Assembly (NCBI GenBank): GCA_945949085.1
Contig: CAMFDJ010000017.1
Coordinates: forward strand, 1-63,495
Source: an uncultured Lachnospiraceae bacterium
GTDB lineage: Bacteria; Bacillota; Clostridia; Lachnospirales; Lachnospiraceae
Direction of reading: 5' to 3'
DNA: 63,495 bases
Positions within the stretch are counted from its first letter, which is position 1. Every line of letters begins with the position of its first letter. The notes below the pieces were generated by a model, which was not told where the DNA came from, did not search any database, and saw nothing but the letters and a program-made list of their open reading frames with translations. Below, piece by piece: positions 8,209 through 15,481 of this stretch. Both the position numbers and the translations under genes were made by a program.

Positions 8209-8704
8209 TGACAAATCCAATCGAATATTGCAGCGATATATCGACCGGATTGCCGGGGAAACAGGCAATCGTTTTATGACGGAGCACAGCGTGCCGCCGC
8301 ATATGACAATTTCGTCTGTCGAGGCAAGGAGCGTAGAGGTGCTGAAACCGGCATTTGCGTCTTTGCAGGGGGAAATTGCCTGCGGTGAGACTGCGTTTGT
8401 GTCGGTGGGACAGCTTCTGCCCTACGTTTTTTATCTGGCGCCGGTCATGAATGATTATTTGTGGAAGTTGTCCGGGCAGGTGTATGATGTGTTCCGGGAG
8501 ATCCCGCAGACAAGTATCAGCAAATATTATCAGCCCTCTTCATGGCTGCCGCATGTCACACTGGGCAAATGTCTGACGCACCGGCAGATGCAGACGGCAT
8601 TTGCTGCTATGCTGGACAGTTTTGTGCCTTTTACGGCACAGGTCACACAGATTGGGCTGGCGAAGGTGAATCCGCATGAAGATGTGATGCGGTTTTTGTT
8701 ATAA
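8183..8704 (+). CDS. 2'-5' RNA ligase / 2H phosphoesterase family protein
   Basis: A 173-residue protein with the two HxTx catalytic motifs of the 2H phosphoesterase superfamily, PPHMTIS (about residues 33-39) and LPHVTLGK (about 122-129). Related enzymes cleave or join 2',3'-cyclic phosphates or 2'-5' linkages in RNA and nucleotides. I start at the ATG at 8183, just after GAGGAAG (about 8165-8171) inside the end of recQ. An in-frame TTG at 8165 would add MRKKTT with no better ribosome site. The 148-bp stretch between this gene and bcp shows no clear gene or terminator. Confidence 0.82.
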   Translation: MYLISVYFDDKSNRILQRYIDRIAGETGNRFMTEHSVPPHMTISSVEARSVEVLKPAFASLQGEIACGETAFVSVGQLLPYVFYLAPVMNDYLWKLSGQVYDVFREIPQTSISKYYQPSSWLPHVTLGKCLTHRQMQTAFAAMLDSFVPFTAQVTQIGLAKVNPHEDVMRFLL

Positions 8705-8852
8705 CGACGAAAATGCAACAAAGCGTGTTCTATCGCTGTTACGGGAACAAAAATCATCGCGGTTGTAAAAAGTCATATGAAACGTGTTGCAATAAAAAGG
8801 GCAATCAGAGTGAAATGCGAAATGATAGATGTTTTGGAATGGAGGAGAAAGA

Positions 8853-9311
8853 ATGTTAGAAGTAGGAACAAAGGCACCGGATTTTGAGCTGCCGGATCAG
8901 AATGGAGAAATGCATAAGCTCAGTGATTATCTTGGCAAGAAGGTGATCCTATATTTTTATCCAAAGGATAACACACCGGGCTGCAGCAAGCAGGCATGTG
9001 GTTTTTCGGAGAGATATCCGCAGTTTTCTGAGAAGGGCGCAGTGATACTCGGTGTCAGTAAGGATTCGGTAGCGTCTCATAAAAAGTTTGAAGAAAAATA
9101 CGGTCTGGCATTTACACTGCTTGCTGATCCCGAGCGCAAGGTGATCGAAGCGTATGATGTCTGGAAGGAAAAGAAAAATTACGGCAAGGTTACCATGGGC
9201 GTAGTCAGAACAACCTATCTGATTGATGAGCAGGGCATCATTGTGAAGGCAAACGATAAGGTAAAAGCTGCAGAGGATCCTGAGAAGATGCTTGGGGAGC
9301 TGAGCGAATGA
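8853..9311 (+). CDS. bcp: Thioredoxin-dependent thiol peroxidase (Bcp/PrxQ)
   Basis: A 152-residue peroxiredoxin of the Bcp/PrxQ group that reduces hydroperoxides with thioredoxin. The peroxidatic Cys44 and resolving Cys49 lie in TPGCSKQACGF, preceded by the family's FYPKDN. The length is typical. The start is the ATG at 8853, 8 nt after GGAGG (8841-8845); an upstream in-frame ATG at 8829 would place that ribosome site inside the gene. The stop overlaps the yaaA start by ATGA, so the two peroxide-defence genes are coupled. Confidence 0.93.
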   Translation: MLEVGTKAPDFELPDQNGEMHKLSDYLGKKVILYFYPKDNTPGCSKQACGFSERYPQFSEKGAVILGVSKDSVASHKKFEEKYGLAFTLLADPERKVIEAYDVWKEKKNYGKVTMGVVRTTYLIDEQGIIVKANDKVKAAEDPEKMLGELSE

Positions 9312-10075
9312 AGATCATACTTTCTCCGGCTAAGAAAATGCATGTGGATACGGACAGCCTGGAACCATTAGGCCTGCCTGTCTATCTGAACAAGACGGAA
9401 GAATTGCTGGCATGGCTGAAGGAAAAGTCTTATGAGGAATTAAAGACGCTGTGGGGGTGTAATGACGGGATCGCCCATCAAAATATGGAGCGTCTGTTAC
9501 ATATGAACCTGAAGGCAAATCTGACGCCGGCCGTGCTTGCCTATGAAGGCATCGCGTATCAGTATATGGCGCCTGCCGTGTTTGAGGACGGACAGTATGA
9601 TTATGTGCAAAAGCATTTGTGTATTCTTTCGGCATTTTATGGAGCGCTCAGGGCAATGGATGGCGTGGTGCCTTATCGTCTGGAGATGCAGGCAAAAGCA
9701 GCAGTCGGCGGATCAAAGAATCTGTATGACTTCTGGGGGAGCCTGTTGTATGAAGCTGTCAGGGACGAAAGCGGCATCATCATCAATCTGGCATCAAAGG
9801 AATATTCAAAATGCATTGAAAAATATCTTACCCCGGAGAACAGATACATCACGATCACGTTCTGTGAAAAATCCAAAGACAAGCTTGTCACGAAGGGTAC
9901 CTATGCAAAAATGGCAAGGGGCGAGATGGTAAGATTTATGGCTGAAAACCAAATAGAAGACCCGGTGGAAATACAGAGATTTGACAGGCTGGGATATGTA
10001 TTCAGAAAGAATCTTTCTTCTGAAAAGGAGTATGTGTTTGAGCGTGTGGGAAATGGACCTAGGGGACGGAGGTAG
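9308..10075 (+). CDS. yaaA: Peroxide stress protein YaaA (DUF328)
   Basis: A 255-residue member of the YaaA/DUF328 family, which limits free iron and oxidative DNA damage during peroxide stress. Recognisable blocks are MKIILSPAKKM at the start, LYDFWGSLLYEAV and INLASKEYSKCIE in the middle (about 139-168) and RGEMVRFMAENQIEDP near the end. It is coupled to bcp by a 4-nt overlap, giving a compact peroxide-defence pair. The normal C-terminus seems to end at about YVFERV; the last seven residues (GNGPRGRR region) and the stop codon come from the GGACC repeat that has replaced or invaded the 3' end. Confidence 0.92.
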   Translation: MKIILSPAKKMHVDTDSLEPLGLPVYLNKTEELLAWLKEKSYEELKTLWGCNDGIAHQNMERLLHMNLKANLTPAVLAYEGIAYQYMAPAVFEDGQYDYVQKHLCILSAFYGALRAMDGVVPYRLEMQAKAAVGGSKNLYDFWGSLLYEAVRDESGIIINLASKEYSKCIEKYLTPENRYITITFCEKSKDKLVTKGTYAKMARGEMVRFMAENQIEDPVEIQRFDRLGYVFRKNLSSEKEYVFERVGNGPRGRR

Positions 10076-10143
10076 TGGACCAATGGACCCAGGGGACGGA
10101 GGTAATGGGCCAATGGACCTAGGGGACGGAAGTAGTGGGCCAA
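10054..10143 (+). repeat. GGACC-type repeat, three tandem 30-bp units
   Basis: Three exact-length units at 10054-10083, 10084-10113 and 10114-10143, differing by a few bases (GGACCT/GGACCC, GGAGGTAGT/GGAGGTAAT/GGAAGTAGT). The yaaA stop codon is the TAG inside unit 1. The array ends exactly where a partial copy of the 97-residue gene begins. Confidence 0.92.
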
Positions 10144-10279
10144 GGAAGAGATTGTAGATGAGATGCCGGCAATCTTAAGTGACAGAAACCGGATCATGCA
10201 GAAGAAGGATATGAGAAAGACGAATGCCGGGTGGAATCAGCTCGCGTGGAAAGGATTCGGCCCGGATGAGGAAGAAAGA
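10144..10279 (+). pseudogene. 3' half copy of the 97-aa gene
   Basis: Corresponds to about 5015-5148 with scattered substitutions: it encodes EEIVDEMPAILSDRNRIMQK through AWKGFGPDEEE. The first half of the gene is missing and replaced by the repeat array. The original stop is lost, so the frame runs on into the start of the sce7726 gene until 10348. Confidence 0.8.
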
Positions 10280-10281
10280 AA

Positions 10282-11001
10282 ATGCTGCGAGACAAAGAAA
10301 TCAGAGAGCCGCTTTTCGACTTTCTGGAAGAAACCTATGGAAAAATAAGAATAATTGAAGAAAAGACCATGGGGAAGTCTCGTGCGGATGTCGTCATGGT
10401 GACGCCGGATGCACTCTATGGGATTGAGATCAAGAGTGATGCCGACACTTATGCCAGACTTGCAAGGCAGGTGAAGGATTATGACATGTATTATGATTAT
10501 AATTTTGTGGTAGTCGGCACCAGTCATGCCTTTCACATCAGGGAGCATGTGCCGCAGCATTGGGGAGTCATTACGGTGGAATTTGTGGCGGATAAATTTG
10601 ATTTCTACATCTTAAGGAACCCGGAGCCCAGTCCGAAGATGGAGTGGAAGAAAAAGCTGGAGATTTTGTGGAGATCGGAGCTTGCCCGCTTGCAGGAGTT
10701 GCACCGGATGCCAAAATATAAGGAGAAAAGCAAAGCTTTTGTGACCGGCAAAATTGCGGAGCGCATTACAGACGGAAAAATAGATGAGGCTGTATGCGGG
10801 CAGCAGGTGAGCGAGATTCTTATGGAGCGGGACTACAATACGGTTGCAGAGGATCTGGCTGCATACCGCAGAGGTGAGATTGCCAAGAAGCTCGAGCAGG
10901 AAGAAGACCCGGCAAGGCAGATTGCGCTGATTGAAAAGCGGGAAGCGGCAAAGCGGAATCTGAGGGGAAGAACACGCAGGAGAAGACGCAGAAAACTGTA
11001 A
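10282..11001 (+). CDS. sce7726 family protein (restriction-endonuclease-like fold)
   Basis: A 239-residue protein of the sce7726 family. The N-terminal half carries a PD-(D/E)XK-like core, RADVVMVTPDALYGIEIKSD (about residues 33-52: Asp, then E-x-K), followed by ARLARQVKDYDMYYDYNFVV. The C-terminal part is a basic/charged helical tail ending in a run of Arg/Lys. Members occur near mobile elements and are suspected nucleases, with no established role. The ATG at 10282 follows GGAAGAAAG at 10270-10278. The truncated 97-residue copy lies directly upstream. Confidence 0.8.
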   Translation: MLRDKEIREPLFDFLEETYGKIRIIEEKTMGKSRADVVMVTPDALYGIEIKSDADTYARLARQVKDYDMYYDYNFVVVGTSHAFHIREHVPQHWGVITVEFVADKFDFYILRNPEPSPKMEWKKKLEILWRSELARLQELHRMPKYKEKSKAFVTGKIAERITDGKIDEAVCGQQVSEILMERDYNTVAEDLAAYRRGEIAKKLEQEEDPARQIALIEKREAAKRNLRGRTRRRRRRKL

Positions 11002-11047
11002 AAGCATTGTGTATGTAGGGAAAAGGAAACAATGAAATTGTTTTGGA

Positions 11048-11053
11048 TATAAT
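11048..11053 (+). promoter_or_regulatory. Possible -10 box upstream of recD2
   Basis: A perfect TATAAT in the 88-bp gap before recD2. I see no good -35 at 16-18 bp, so it may be an extended or activator-dependent promoter, or chance. If it is used, transcription starts around 11060, which would exclude the TTG at 11057 as the start codon of recD2. Confidence 0.35.
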
Positions 11054-11089
11054 ATTTTGAACTGCCGTATCAGAAGGGAGGAATCACAT

Positions 11090-13528
11090 CTGGTTAAGAT
11101 TCGATGTGTGGTAGAGAGAATTACATATCAGAATCCGGAGAATGGATATTCCGTGCTCAAGTGCAGGGTCAAAGACTATGCTGATCTTGTGCCGGTAGTG
11201 GGAAATCTGCTGGATGCCAATGTTGGTTCCGTTCTCTTGGTAGAGGGGAACTGGAAGGTAGATGCCAAGTATGGCAGACAGTTCCTTGCGGAAAACTGGG
11301 AAGAAACTTTGCCGGCAACCGTGTATGGTATGGAGAAATATCTTGGTTCCGGTCTGATTAAGGGTGTGGGACCAAAGTTTGCCAAACGTATTGTTCAGAA
11401 ATTTGGTACAGATACTTTTGCTGTGATCGAGGACAATATTGAACTTCTGATAGAGGTAGAGGGGATTGGAAGTAAGCGCATACAAATGATAGCTGAGTCC
11501 TGGGAGCGGCAGAAGGAAGTCAAAAATATCATGCTCTTTTTGCAGGAACATCAGGTGAGCTCTTCCTATGCGGCAAAGATCTATAAACAATATGGCAATG
11601 ACAGTATTGCTGTCATGAAGGAAAATCCATATAAACTGGCAGATGATATATGGGGAATCGGATTTAAGACTGCGGATCAGATTGCGGCAAAACTTGGATT
11701 TGAAAAAGAATCCTATGTAAGACTTAGAAGTGGTCTGATGTACACACTTTCTGAACTTTCAAACGAAGGTCATGTCTATGCGGAGAAACAGCAGCTGGTC
11801 GATAAGGCATCAGAACTGCTCGAGGCGGCTCCGGAGACAATCATCATGACGATGGATGATATGCTGAAAAAAGAGGAACTGATCAGGGAGAAGAATATCG
11901 TCAAAACAGATGATAAGGGGAATGAAATAACGGCAATCTATTTGCCTCCATTTTATTATGCGGAGGTGGGAGTGGCATCTAAGCTAAAGAAACTGGCCAT
12001 GTCACCGGCAGGAGACAAACTGTTTACAAAGCTTGTGGAGGCAAGAAAATCCACCGGAAATCCTAATCTGTCTGTAAATGTCCACCTGATTGAAGAGAAG
12101 GTTGGCATGAAATATGATGAGATTCAGGCTGATGCAATCAGACAGGCAGCACTTGCCAAGGTAATGGTACTGACAGGTGGTCCCGGTACCGGTAAAACCA
12201 CCACAACACATGGAATTATCTCTGCATATAAGGCGTACGGTCTAAAGATCCTGCTTGCTGCGCCAACAGGTCGTGCTGCCAAGCGTATGACAGAAGCAAC
12301 CGGACTTGAGGCCAAAACCATACATCGATTGCTTGAATGTAAGCCGCCGGAAGGATATCAAAAGAATGAAGAAAATCCCTTAGAGGGAGATGTGCTGATT
12401 ATTGACGAATGTTCCATGATAGATATCATTTTGATGAATTCTCTTCTGAAGGCAATTCCGCCTACGATGCGACTGATCATGGTGGGAGATATTGATCAGC
12501 TCCCAAGTGTAGGTGCCGGAAATGTACTGCGGGATGTCATTGATTCCGGTTCTTTTCCGGTTATCAGACTTACAAGAATTTTCAGGCAGGCACAGACCAG
12601 CAGAATCATCATGAATGCGCATCGCATCAATGAAGGTAAGATGCCTGAAATTTTCAATGGCAAGGAAAGTGATTTCTTTTTTACAGAGAATGAGGATGCA
12701 GAGGCAGTGGTGCCGCAAATTGTGGATTATGTGAAGAAGCGGCTGCCAAAGTACTATCACGTGGATGCGTCGCAGATTCAGGTGCTCACACCGATGCAAC
12801 GTGGTGTGGTTGGTGCAACGAATTTGAATCTTGCACTGCAGGAAGCATTAAATCCACCGGAGCATGAGATTTTTATGAGAGGCAGAGGCGCAGTTACGGT
12901 GCCGAAGGATTGTCTGCGCCGCAGCGGGTATGTATTCCGCGCTGATGATAAAGTGATGCAGATCAAGAATAATTATGATAAAGAGGTCTTTAATGGAGAT
13001 ATCGGAATCATAGAATCTGTTCATGCGGAAGACAGATCTCTTAAGGTTAATTTTGATGGCAGGTCTGTGGAATACGATATTACGGAGCTGGATGAATTGG
13101 TGCATGCTTATGCGACAACGATTCATAAGGCTCAGGGAAGCGAATATCCAATTGTTGTCATGCCGGTTATGATGAATCATTATGTGATGCTTCAGAGAAA
13201 TCTGATTTATACAGGTATCACAAGAGCAAAAAAGATTCTTGTCATGATTGGAACAAGAAAAGCATTGCGCTATGCAGTTGGCAATGTGACAGTCACAAAG
13301 AGAAATACGCTTCTAAAGGAGAGGTTATGGACCAGGGGGACGGAGGTAGTGGACCAATGGACCCAGGGGACGGAGGTAGTGGACCAATGGACCCAGGGGA
13401 CGGAGGTAGTGGGCCAAGGAGAAGACGAATGCCGGGTGGAATCAGCCCACGTGGGAAGGATTCGGCCCGGACAAGGAAGAATAAATGTAATTCCGTCGAA
13501 GAAAAACGAGAGAAAAGATAAAAAATGA
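11090..13528 (+). CDS. recD2: ATP-dependent RecD-like DNA helicase RecD2
   Basis: A superfamily-1 5'-3' helicase of about 812 residues, the RecBC-independent RecD2 of Firmicutes used in replication and repair. It has an N-terminal OB-like segment, helix-hairpin-helix region (KGVGPKFAKRIVQKFG; LIEVEGIGSKR), Walker A GGPGTGKTTT (about 363), Walker B LIIDECSM and the C-terminal TTIHKAQGSEYP and YTGITRAKK motifs. Start choice is unusual: AAGGGAGG (11074-11081) points 8 nt on to a CTG at 11090 that begins LVKIRCVVERITYQNPENGY, whereas the in-frame TTG at 11057 has no ribosome site. The C-terminus carries 30 residues translated from the GGACC repeats (WTQGTEVVDQ type) plus a basic tail. Confidence 0.92.
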   Translation: MVKIRCVVERITYQNPENGYSVLKCRVKDYADLVPVVGNLLDANVGSVLLVEGNWKVDAKYGRQFLAENWEETLPATVYGMEKYLGSGLIKGVGPKFAKRIVQKFGTDTFAVIEDNIELLIEVEGIGSKRIQMIAESWERQKEVKNIMLFLQEHQVSSSYAAKIYKQYGNDSIAVMKENPYKLADDIWGIGFKTADQIAAKLGFEKESYVRLRSGLMYTLSELSNEGHVYAEKQQLVDKASELLEAAPETIIMTMDDMLKKEELIREKNIVKTDDKGNEITAIYLPPFYYAEVGVASKLKKLAMSPAGDKLFTKLVEARKSTGNPNLSVNVHLIEEKVGMKYDEIQADAIRQAALAKVMVLTGGPGTGKTTTTHGIISAYKAYGLKILLAAPTGRAAKRMTEATGLEAKTIHRLLECKPPEGYQKNEENPLEGDVLIIDECSMIDIILMNSLLKAIPPTMRLIMVGDIDQLPSVGAGNVLRDVIDSGSFPVIRLTRIFRQAQTSRIIMNAHRINEGKMPEIFNGKESDFFFTENEDAEAVVPQIVDYVKKRLPKYYHVDASQIQVLTPMQRGVVGATNLNLALQEALNPPEHEIFMRGRGAVTVPKDCLRRSGYVFRADDKVMQIKNNYDKEVFNGDIGIIESVHAEDRSLKVNFDGRSVEYDITELDELVHAYATTIHKAQGSEYPIVVMPVMMNHYVMLQRNLIYTGITRAKKILVMIGTRKALRYAVGNVTVTKRNTLLKERLWTRGTEVVDQWTQGTEVVDQWTQGTEVVGQGEDECRVESAHVGRIRPGQGRINVIPSKKNERKDKK
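13328..13417 (+). repeat. GGACC-type repeat, three tandem 30-bp units inside recD2
   Basis: Units at 13328-13357, 13358-13387 and 13388-13417. The 30-bp length keeps the recD2 frame open and adds a 10-residue peptide three times (TRGTEVVDQW, TQGTEVVDQW, TQGTEVVGQG). It is followed immediately by a fragment of the 97-residue gene. Confidence 0.92.
13418..13484 (+). pseudogene. Short 3' fragment of the 97-aa gene
   Basis: In a frame different from recD2 this reads KTNAGWNQPTWEGFGPDKEE then a stop, matching the last 20 residues of the protein at 4857-5150 and the decayed copy at 10144-10279. It directly follows the repeat array, as the other partial copy does. It is now translated out of frame as the recD2 tail. 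Confidence 0.75.
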
Positions 13529-13565
13529 AAGAAAAGACAAAATGAAAGACAGGGAGGAATCACAA

Positions 13566-14435
13566 ATGAGCTTATTTATGTTGGAAAACAAAGCAATTCA
13601 AATCAAGGTGGAATCGAAGGGTGCAGAGCTTCTTTCCGTCAAGGACAAACAGACCGGCAGGGAGTATATGTGGTGCGGCGATGCCGCTTTCTGGGGACGG
13701 ACTTCTCCGGTACTTTTTCCGGTAGTCGGTGCCTATAAGGATAAGGAGTGCCGTTATATGGGGCAGACCTACAGTCTGCCACAGCATGGTTTTGCAAGAG
13801 ACATGGAGTTTGCATTACAGGAAAAGACAGACAGTTGCATCTGGTTTTCGCTTACGGATGATGAGACCACGAGAAAGAATTATCCCTTTGCTTTTGTGCT
13901 GGAGATCGGTTATGAATTGCAGGAGCGGGAAGTTCGTGTGATGTGGCGTGTCAGGAATACAAATGAGAGCGAGATGTATTTTTCCATCGGCGGACATCCG
14001 GCCTTTGCAGCAGAGCAGCGGAGAGAGGACAAGATTACCTGTTATATTGCGCTAAAAGGGCTCGTGGCGGTGAAGGTGCGCAGGCTGGAGAACGGGCTTG
14101 CCTCTGATACGGTGGTGGAGATTCCTTTGGAAGATGGCGTGCTCGCTGTTACAGAGGAATTGTTTGCGGATGATGCGCTGGTCATTGAAAACAGCCAGAC
14201 AGGGGAAGTGGCGCTGCTGGATGAGGAAAAGAAACCGTATCTGACCGTGAAATTTGACGCGCCGCTTTTCGGTCTGTGGACGCCGCCAGGAAAGAATGCG
14301 CCGTTTATCTGCATCGAGCCGTGGTATGGCAGATGCGACAGCACTTCCTTTGCGGGAAGTCTGCAGGAAAGAGAATGGGGGAATACGTTACGTGCAGGAG
14401 AAAAGTTTGAAAGTACTTACGCAATATGTGTATAG
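13566..14435 (+). CDS. Aldose 1-epimerase family protein
   Basis: A 289-residue member of the galactose-mutarotase-like fold, close to the LacX/YeaD-type epimerases that interconvert alpha and beta anomers of free or phosphorylated sugars. Visible signatures are GAELLSVKDKQTGREYMW near the N-terminus, the active-site LPQHGFARDMEF (about residues 72-83), FSIGGHPAFAAE (about 139-150) with a catalytic His, and LFGLWTPPGKNAPFICIEPW near the end. The start is the ATG at 13566 behind AGGGAGG (13551-13557); an in-frame ATG at 13542 lies upstream of that site. It overlaps the next gene by 29 nt. Confidence 0.85.
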   Translation: MSLFMLENKAIQIKVESKGAELLSVKDKQTGREYMWCGDAAFWGRTSPVLFPVVGAYKDKECRYMGQTYSLPQHGFARDMEFALQEKTDSCIWFSLTDDETTRKNYPFAFVLEIGYELQEREVRVMWRVRNTNESEMYFSIGGHPAFAAEQRREDKITCYIALKGLVAVKVRRLENGLASDTVVEIPLEDGVLAVTEELFADDALVIENSQTGEVALLDEEKKPYLTVKFDAPLFGLWTPPGKNAPFICIEPWYGRCDSTSFAGSLQEREWGNTLRAGEKFESTYAICV

Positions 14436-15072
14436 ATACCTGTTATTTTTGATTGGACTGTTTGTCGCATCGCTTGGAGTGGCACTTTCGACCAAAGCCG
14501 GTCTTGGAACCTCTCCGGTTGCTTCCGTGCCGTATTCGGTTTCGCTGGTCAGTGGCCTGCTCAGCTTTGGAGGGTGGCTGAATTTGTTGAGTGTGATACA
14601 GATCACTGTGCAGGTGCTTTTGCTTCGAACAAGGTGTAATCCGGTGGAGATTGTGATCCAGACAGTGCTTGCCTTTGTATATGGCTATCTCACCAATCTG
14701 TCCTGCTATCTGATCCGCGGTCTGACTGTGACAACCTATCCGATGCAGCTTTGCTGTATGCTGCTGGGGTGTTTTGTGTTGGCCCTCGGCATTTGGATAC
14801 AGCTTCGGGGAAATGTGGCGATGCTTCCGGGTGAGGCGATGAACCGCGCAATCGCGCTGGTGTCAGGCATATCCTACGAGAACATTAAGATTCTCTTTGA
14901 TGTGCTTTATATTTTACTTGCGGCGGTGATCTGTCTCGTGGGGATTGGACATCTGGAGGGTGTCAGAGAGGGTAGCATTATTGCTGCCATATTGGTCGGA
15001 AACATCATCAAGGGCTATCAATGGATCTATCAGAAATTCCGGTCGCTGCTGTGTACAAGGAAAACTTGTTAG
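14407..15072 (+). CDS. YczE/YitT-like integral membrane protein (DUF6198 type)
   Basis: A roughly 221-residue protein with five or six membrane helices. The N-terminal signature LGVALSTKAGLGTSPVASVP (about residues 24-43) and a later MLPGEAMNRAIA are typical of the YczE/DUF6198 membrane family, whose function is undefined (proposed transporter or accessory to secondary metabolism). The start is uncertain. A TTG at 14407 lies 6 nt after AGGAG (14396-14400) and gives a short N-terminus before the first helix, while an upstream frame at 14254 runs deep inside the epimerase gene and is not credible. Confidence 0.72.
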   Translation: MKVLTQYVYRYLLFLIGLFVASLGVALSTKAGLGTSPVASVPYSVSLVSGLLSFGGWLNLLSVIQITVQVLLLRTRCNPVEIVIQTVLAFVYGYLTNLSCYLIRGLTVTTYPMQLCCMLLGCFVLALGIWIQLRGNVAMLPGEAMNRAIALVSGISYENIKILFDVLYILLAAVICLVGIGHLEGVREGSIIAAILVGNIIKGYQWIYQKFRSLLCTRKTC

Positions 15073-15101
15073 GAAAAATTTGTAAAATCACACAAAACCT
15101 A

Positions 15102-15130
15102 TTGACATACTAGGAAATATAGCGTATGAT
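15102..15130 (+). promoter_or_regulatory. Sigma-A promoter of the Met/Cys leader and metQNI operon
   Basis: Consensus TTGACA (15102-15107), 17-bp spacer and TATGAT (15125-15130). Transcription would start about 15137, giving a leader of roughly 345 nt before the SGNH gene. Confidence 0.8.
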
Positions 15131-15162
15131 GTAAACTATCAAAGGAAAGGAGACATGACAAA

Positions 15163-15291
15163 ATGAAAAAAATCACATTTGCAAATCATTTTTCAGACAT
15201 CATGTGTATGTGTATGTGTCGAATGCGATTCTCCCAGGCAAGTAATATGGCAGGGTGTCTGGCTCGTTTGTCATGCGCCCATACACATTGA
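15163..15291 (+). CDS. Met/Cys-rich leader peptide (42 aa)
   Basis: A 42-codon ORF with AAAGGAG (15146-15152) 10 nt upstream. Codons 14-19 (15202-15219) are three alternating ATG-TGT pairs, giving MCMCMC, followed by R-M-R; further Met and Cys codons occur at 15247, 15256 and 15274. The peptide has no domain. A tiny ATG-ACA-AAA-TGA frame at 15155-15166 overlaps its start, but the ribosome site is too close to serve it. The downstream genes are methionine-uptake genes. I infer a regulatory peptide whose translation senses charged Met-tRNA, Cys-tRNA or both. Confidence 0.75.
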   Translation: MKKITFANHFSDIMCMCMCRMRFSQASNMAGCLARLSCAHTH

Positions 15292-15351
15292 GTTGTAACT
15301 GCAGATTCATGTAAGCCATTGCCTGGGAGATAACATCCCGGGCTTTTTTTT
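15202..15351 (+). promoter_or_regulatory. Transcription attenuator with competing RNA hairpins
   Basis: Four complementary sets are visible. The Met-Cys codons (15202-15210, or 15208-15216) pair perfectly over 9 bp with CATACACAT at 15280-15288. CTCCCAGGCAA (15231-15241) pairs perfectly over 11 bp with 15319-15329, which contains the 5' arm of the terminator. CCAGGCA (15234-15240) can instead pair with TGTCTGG (15256-15262). The terminator arms are 15321-15328 and 15336-15343. Terminator and antiterminator are mutually exclusive, as in amino-acid attenuators. Which ribosome position favours which fold is not settled by inspection. Confidence 0.7.
15321..15351 (+). terminator. Intrinsic terminator of the Met/Cys leader
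   Basis: 8-bp stem GCCTGGGA/TCCCGGGC with one G-T pair, 7-nt loop, then eight T residues (15344-15351). It lies between leader peptide and SGNH gene, so it must be bypassed for the operon to be expressed from the promoter at 15102. Confidence 0.88.
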
Positions 15352-15470
15352 GTAGCGAGGAAGGAAACCAAGCGGCCGCGAAGCTGCGGCGCTACGAAGT
15401 AGCGGGATTATCGAGGTGCAAGAGGAACAAAAACAAGCGCGAACGAAAAAACGGTGAAAGAAACAGGGCG
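15352..15470 (+). repeat. REP-like element, diverged copy
   Basis: Begins TGTAGCGAGGAAGGAAACCAAGCG, sharing its first 24 bp with the element after the terminator at 59243. It then carries small hairpins of the form N4-GAA-N4 (CTACGAAGTAG, GCCGCGAAGCTGCGGC) and a partial CAAGCGCGAACGAA. Both copies sit directly behind a T-run. The rest of the gap to 15481 contains the ribosome region of the SGNH gene and nothing else I can support. Confidence 0.6.
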
Positions 15471-15481
15471 AGGACGGTGCG

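Noticed and set aside
15073..15160. SAM riboswitch or T-box before the methionine operon
   Set aside because: I saw no T-box TGGNACC-like motif and no S-box kink-turn pattern; the leader ORF with its own terminator explains the region better.
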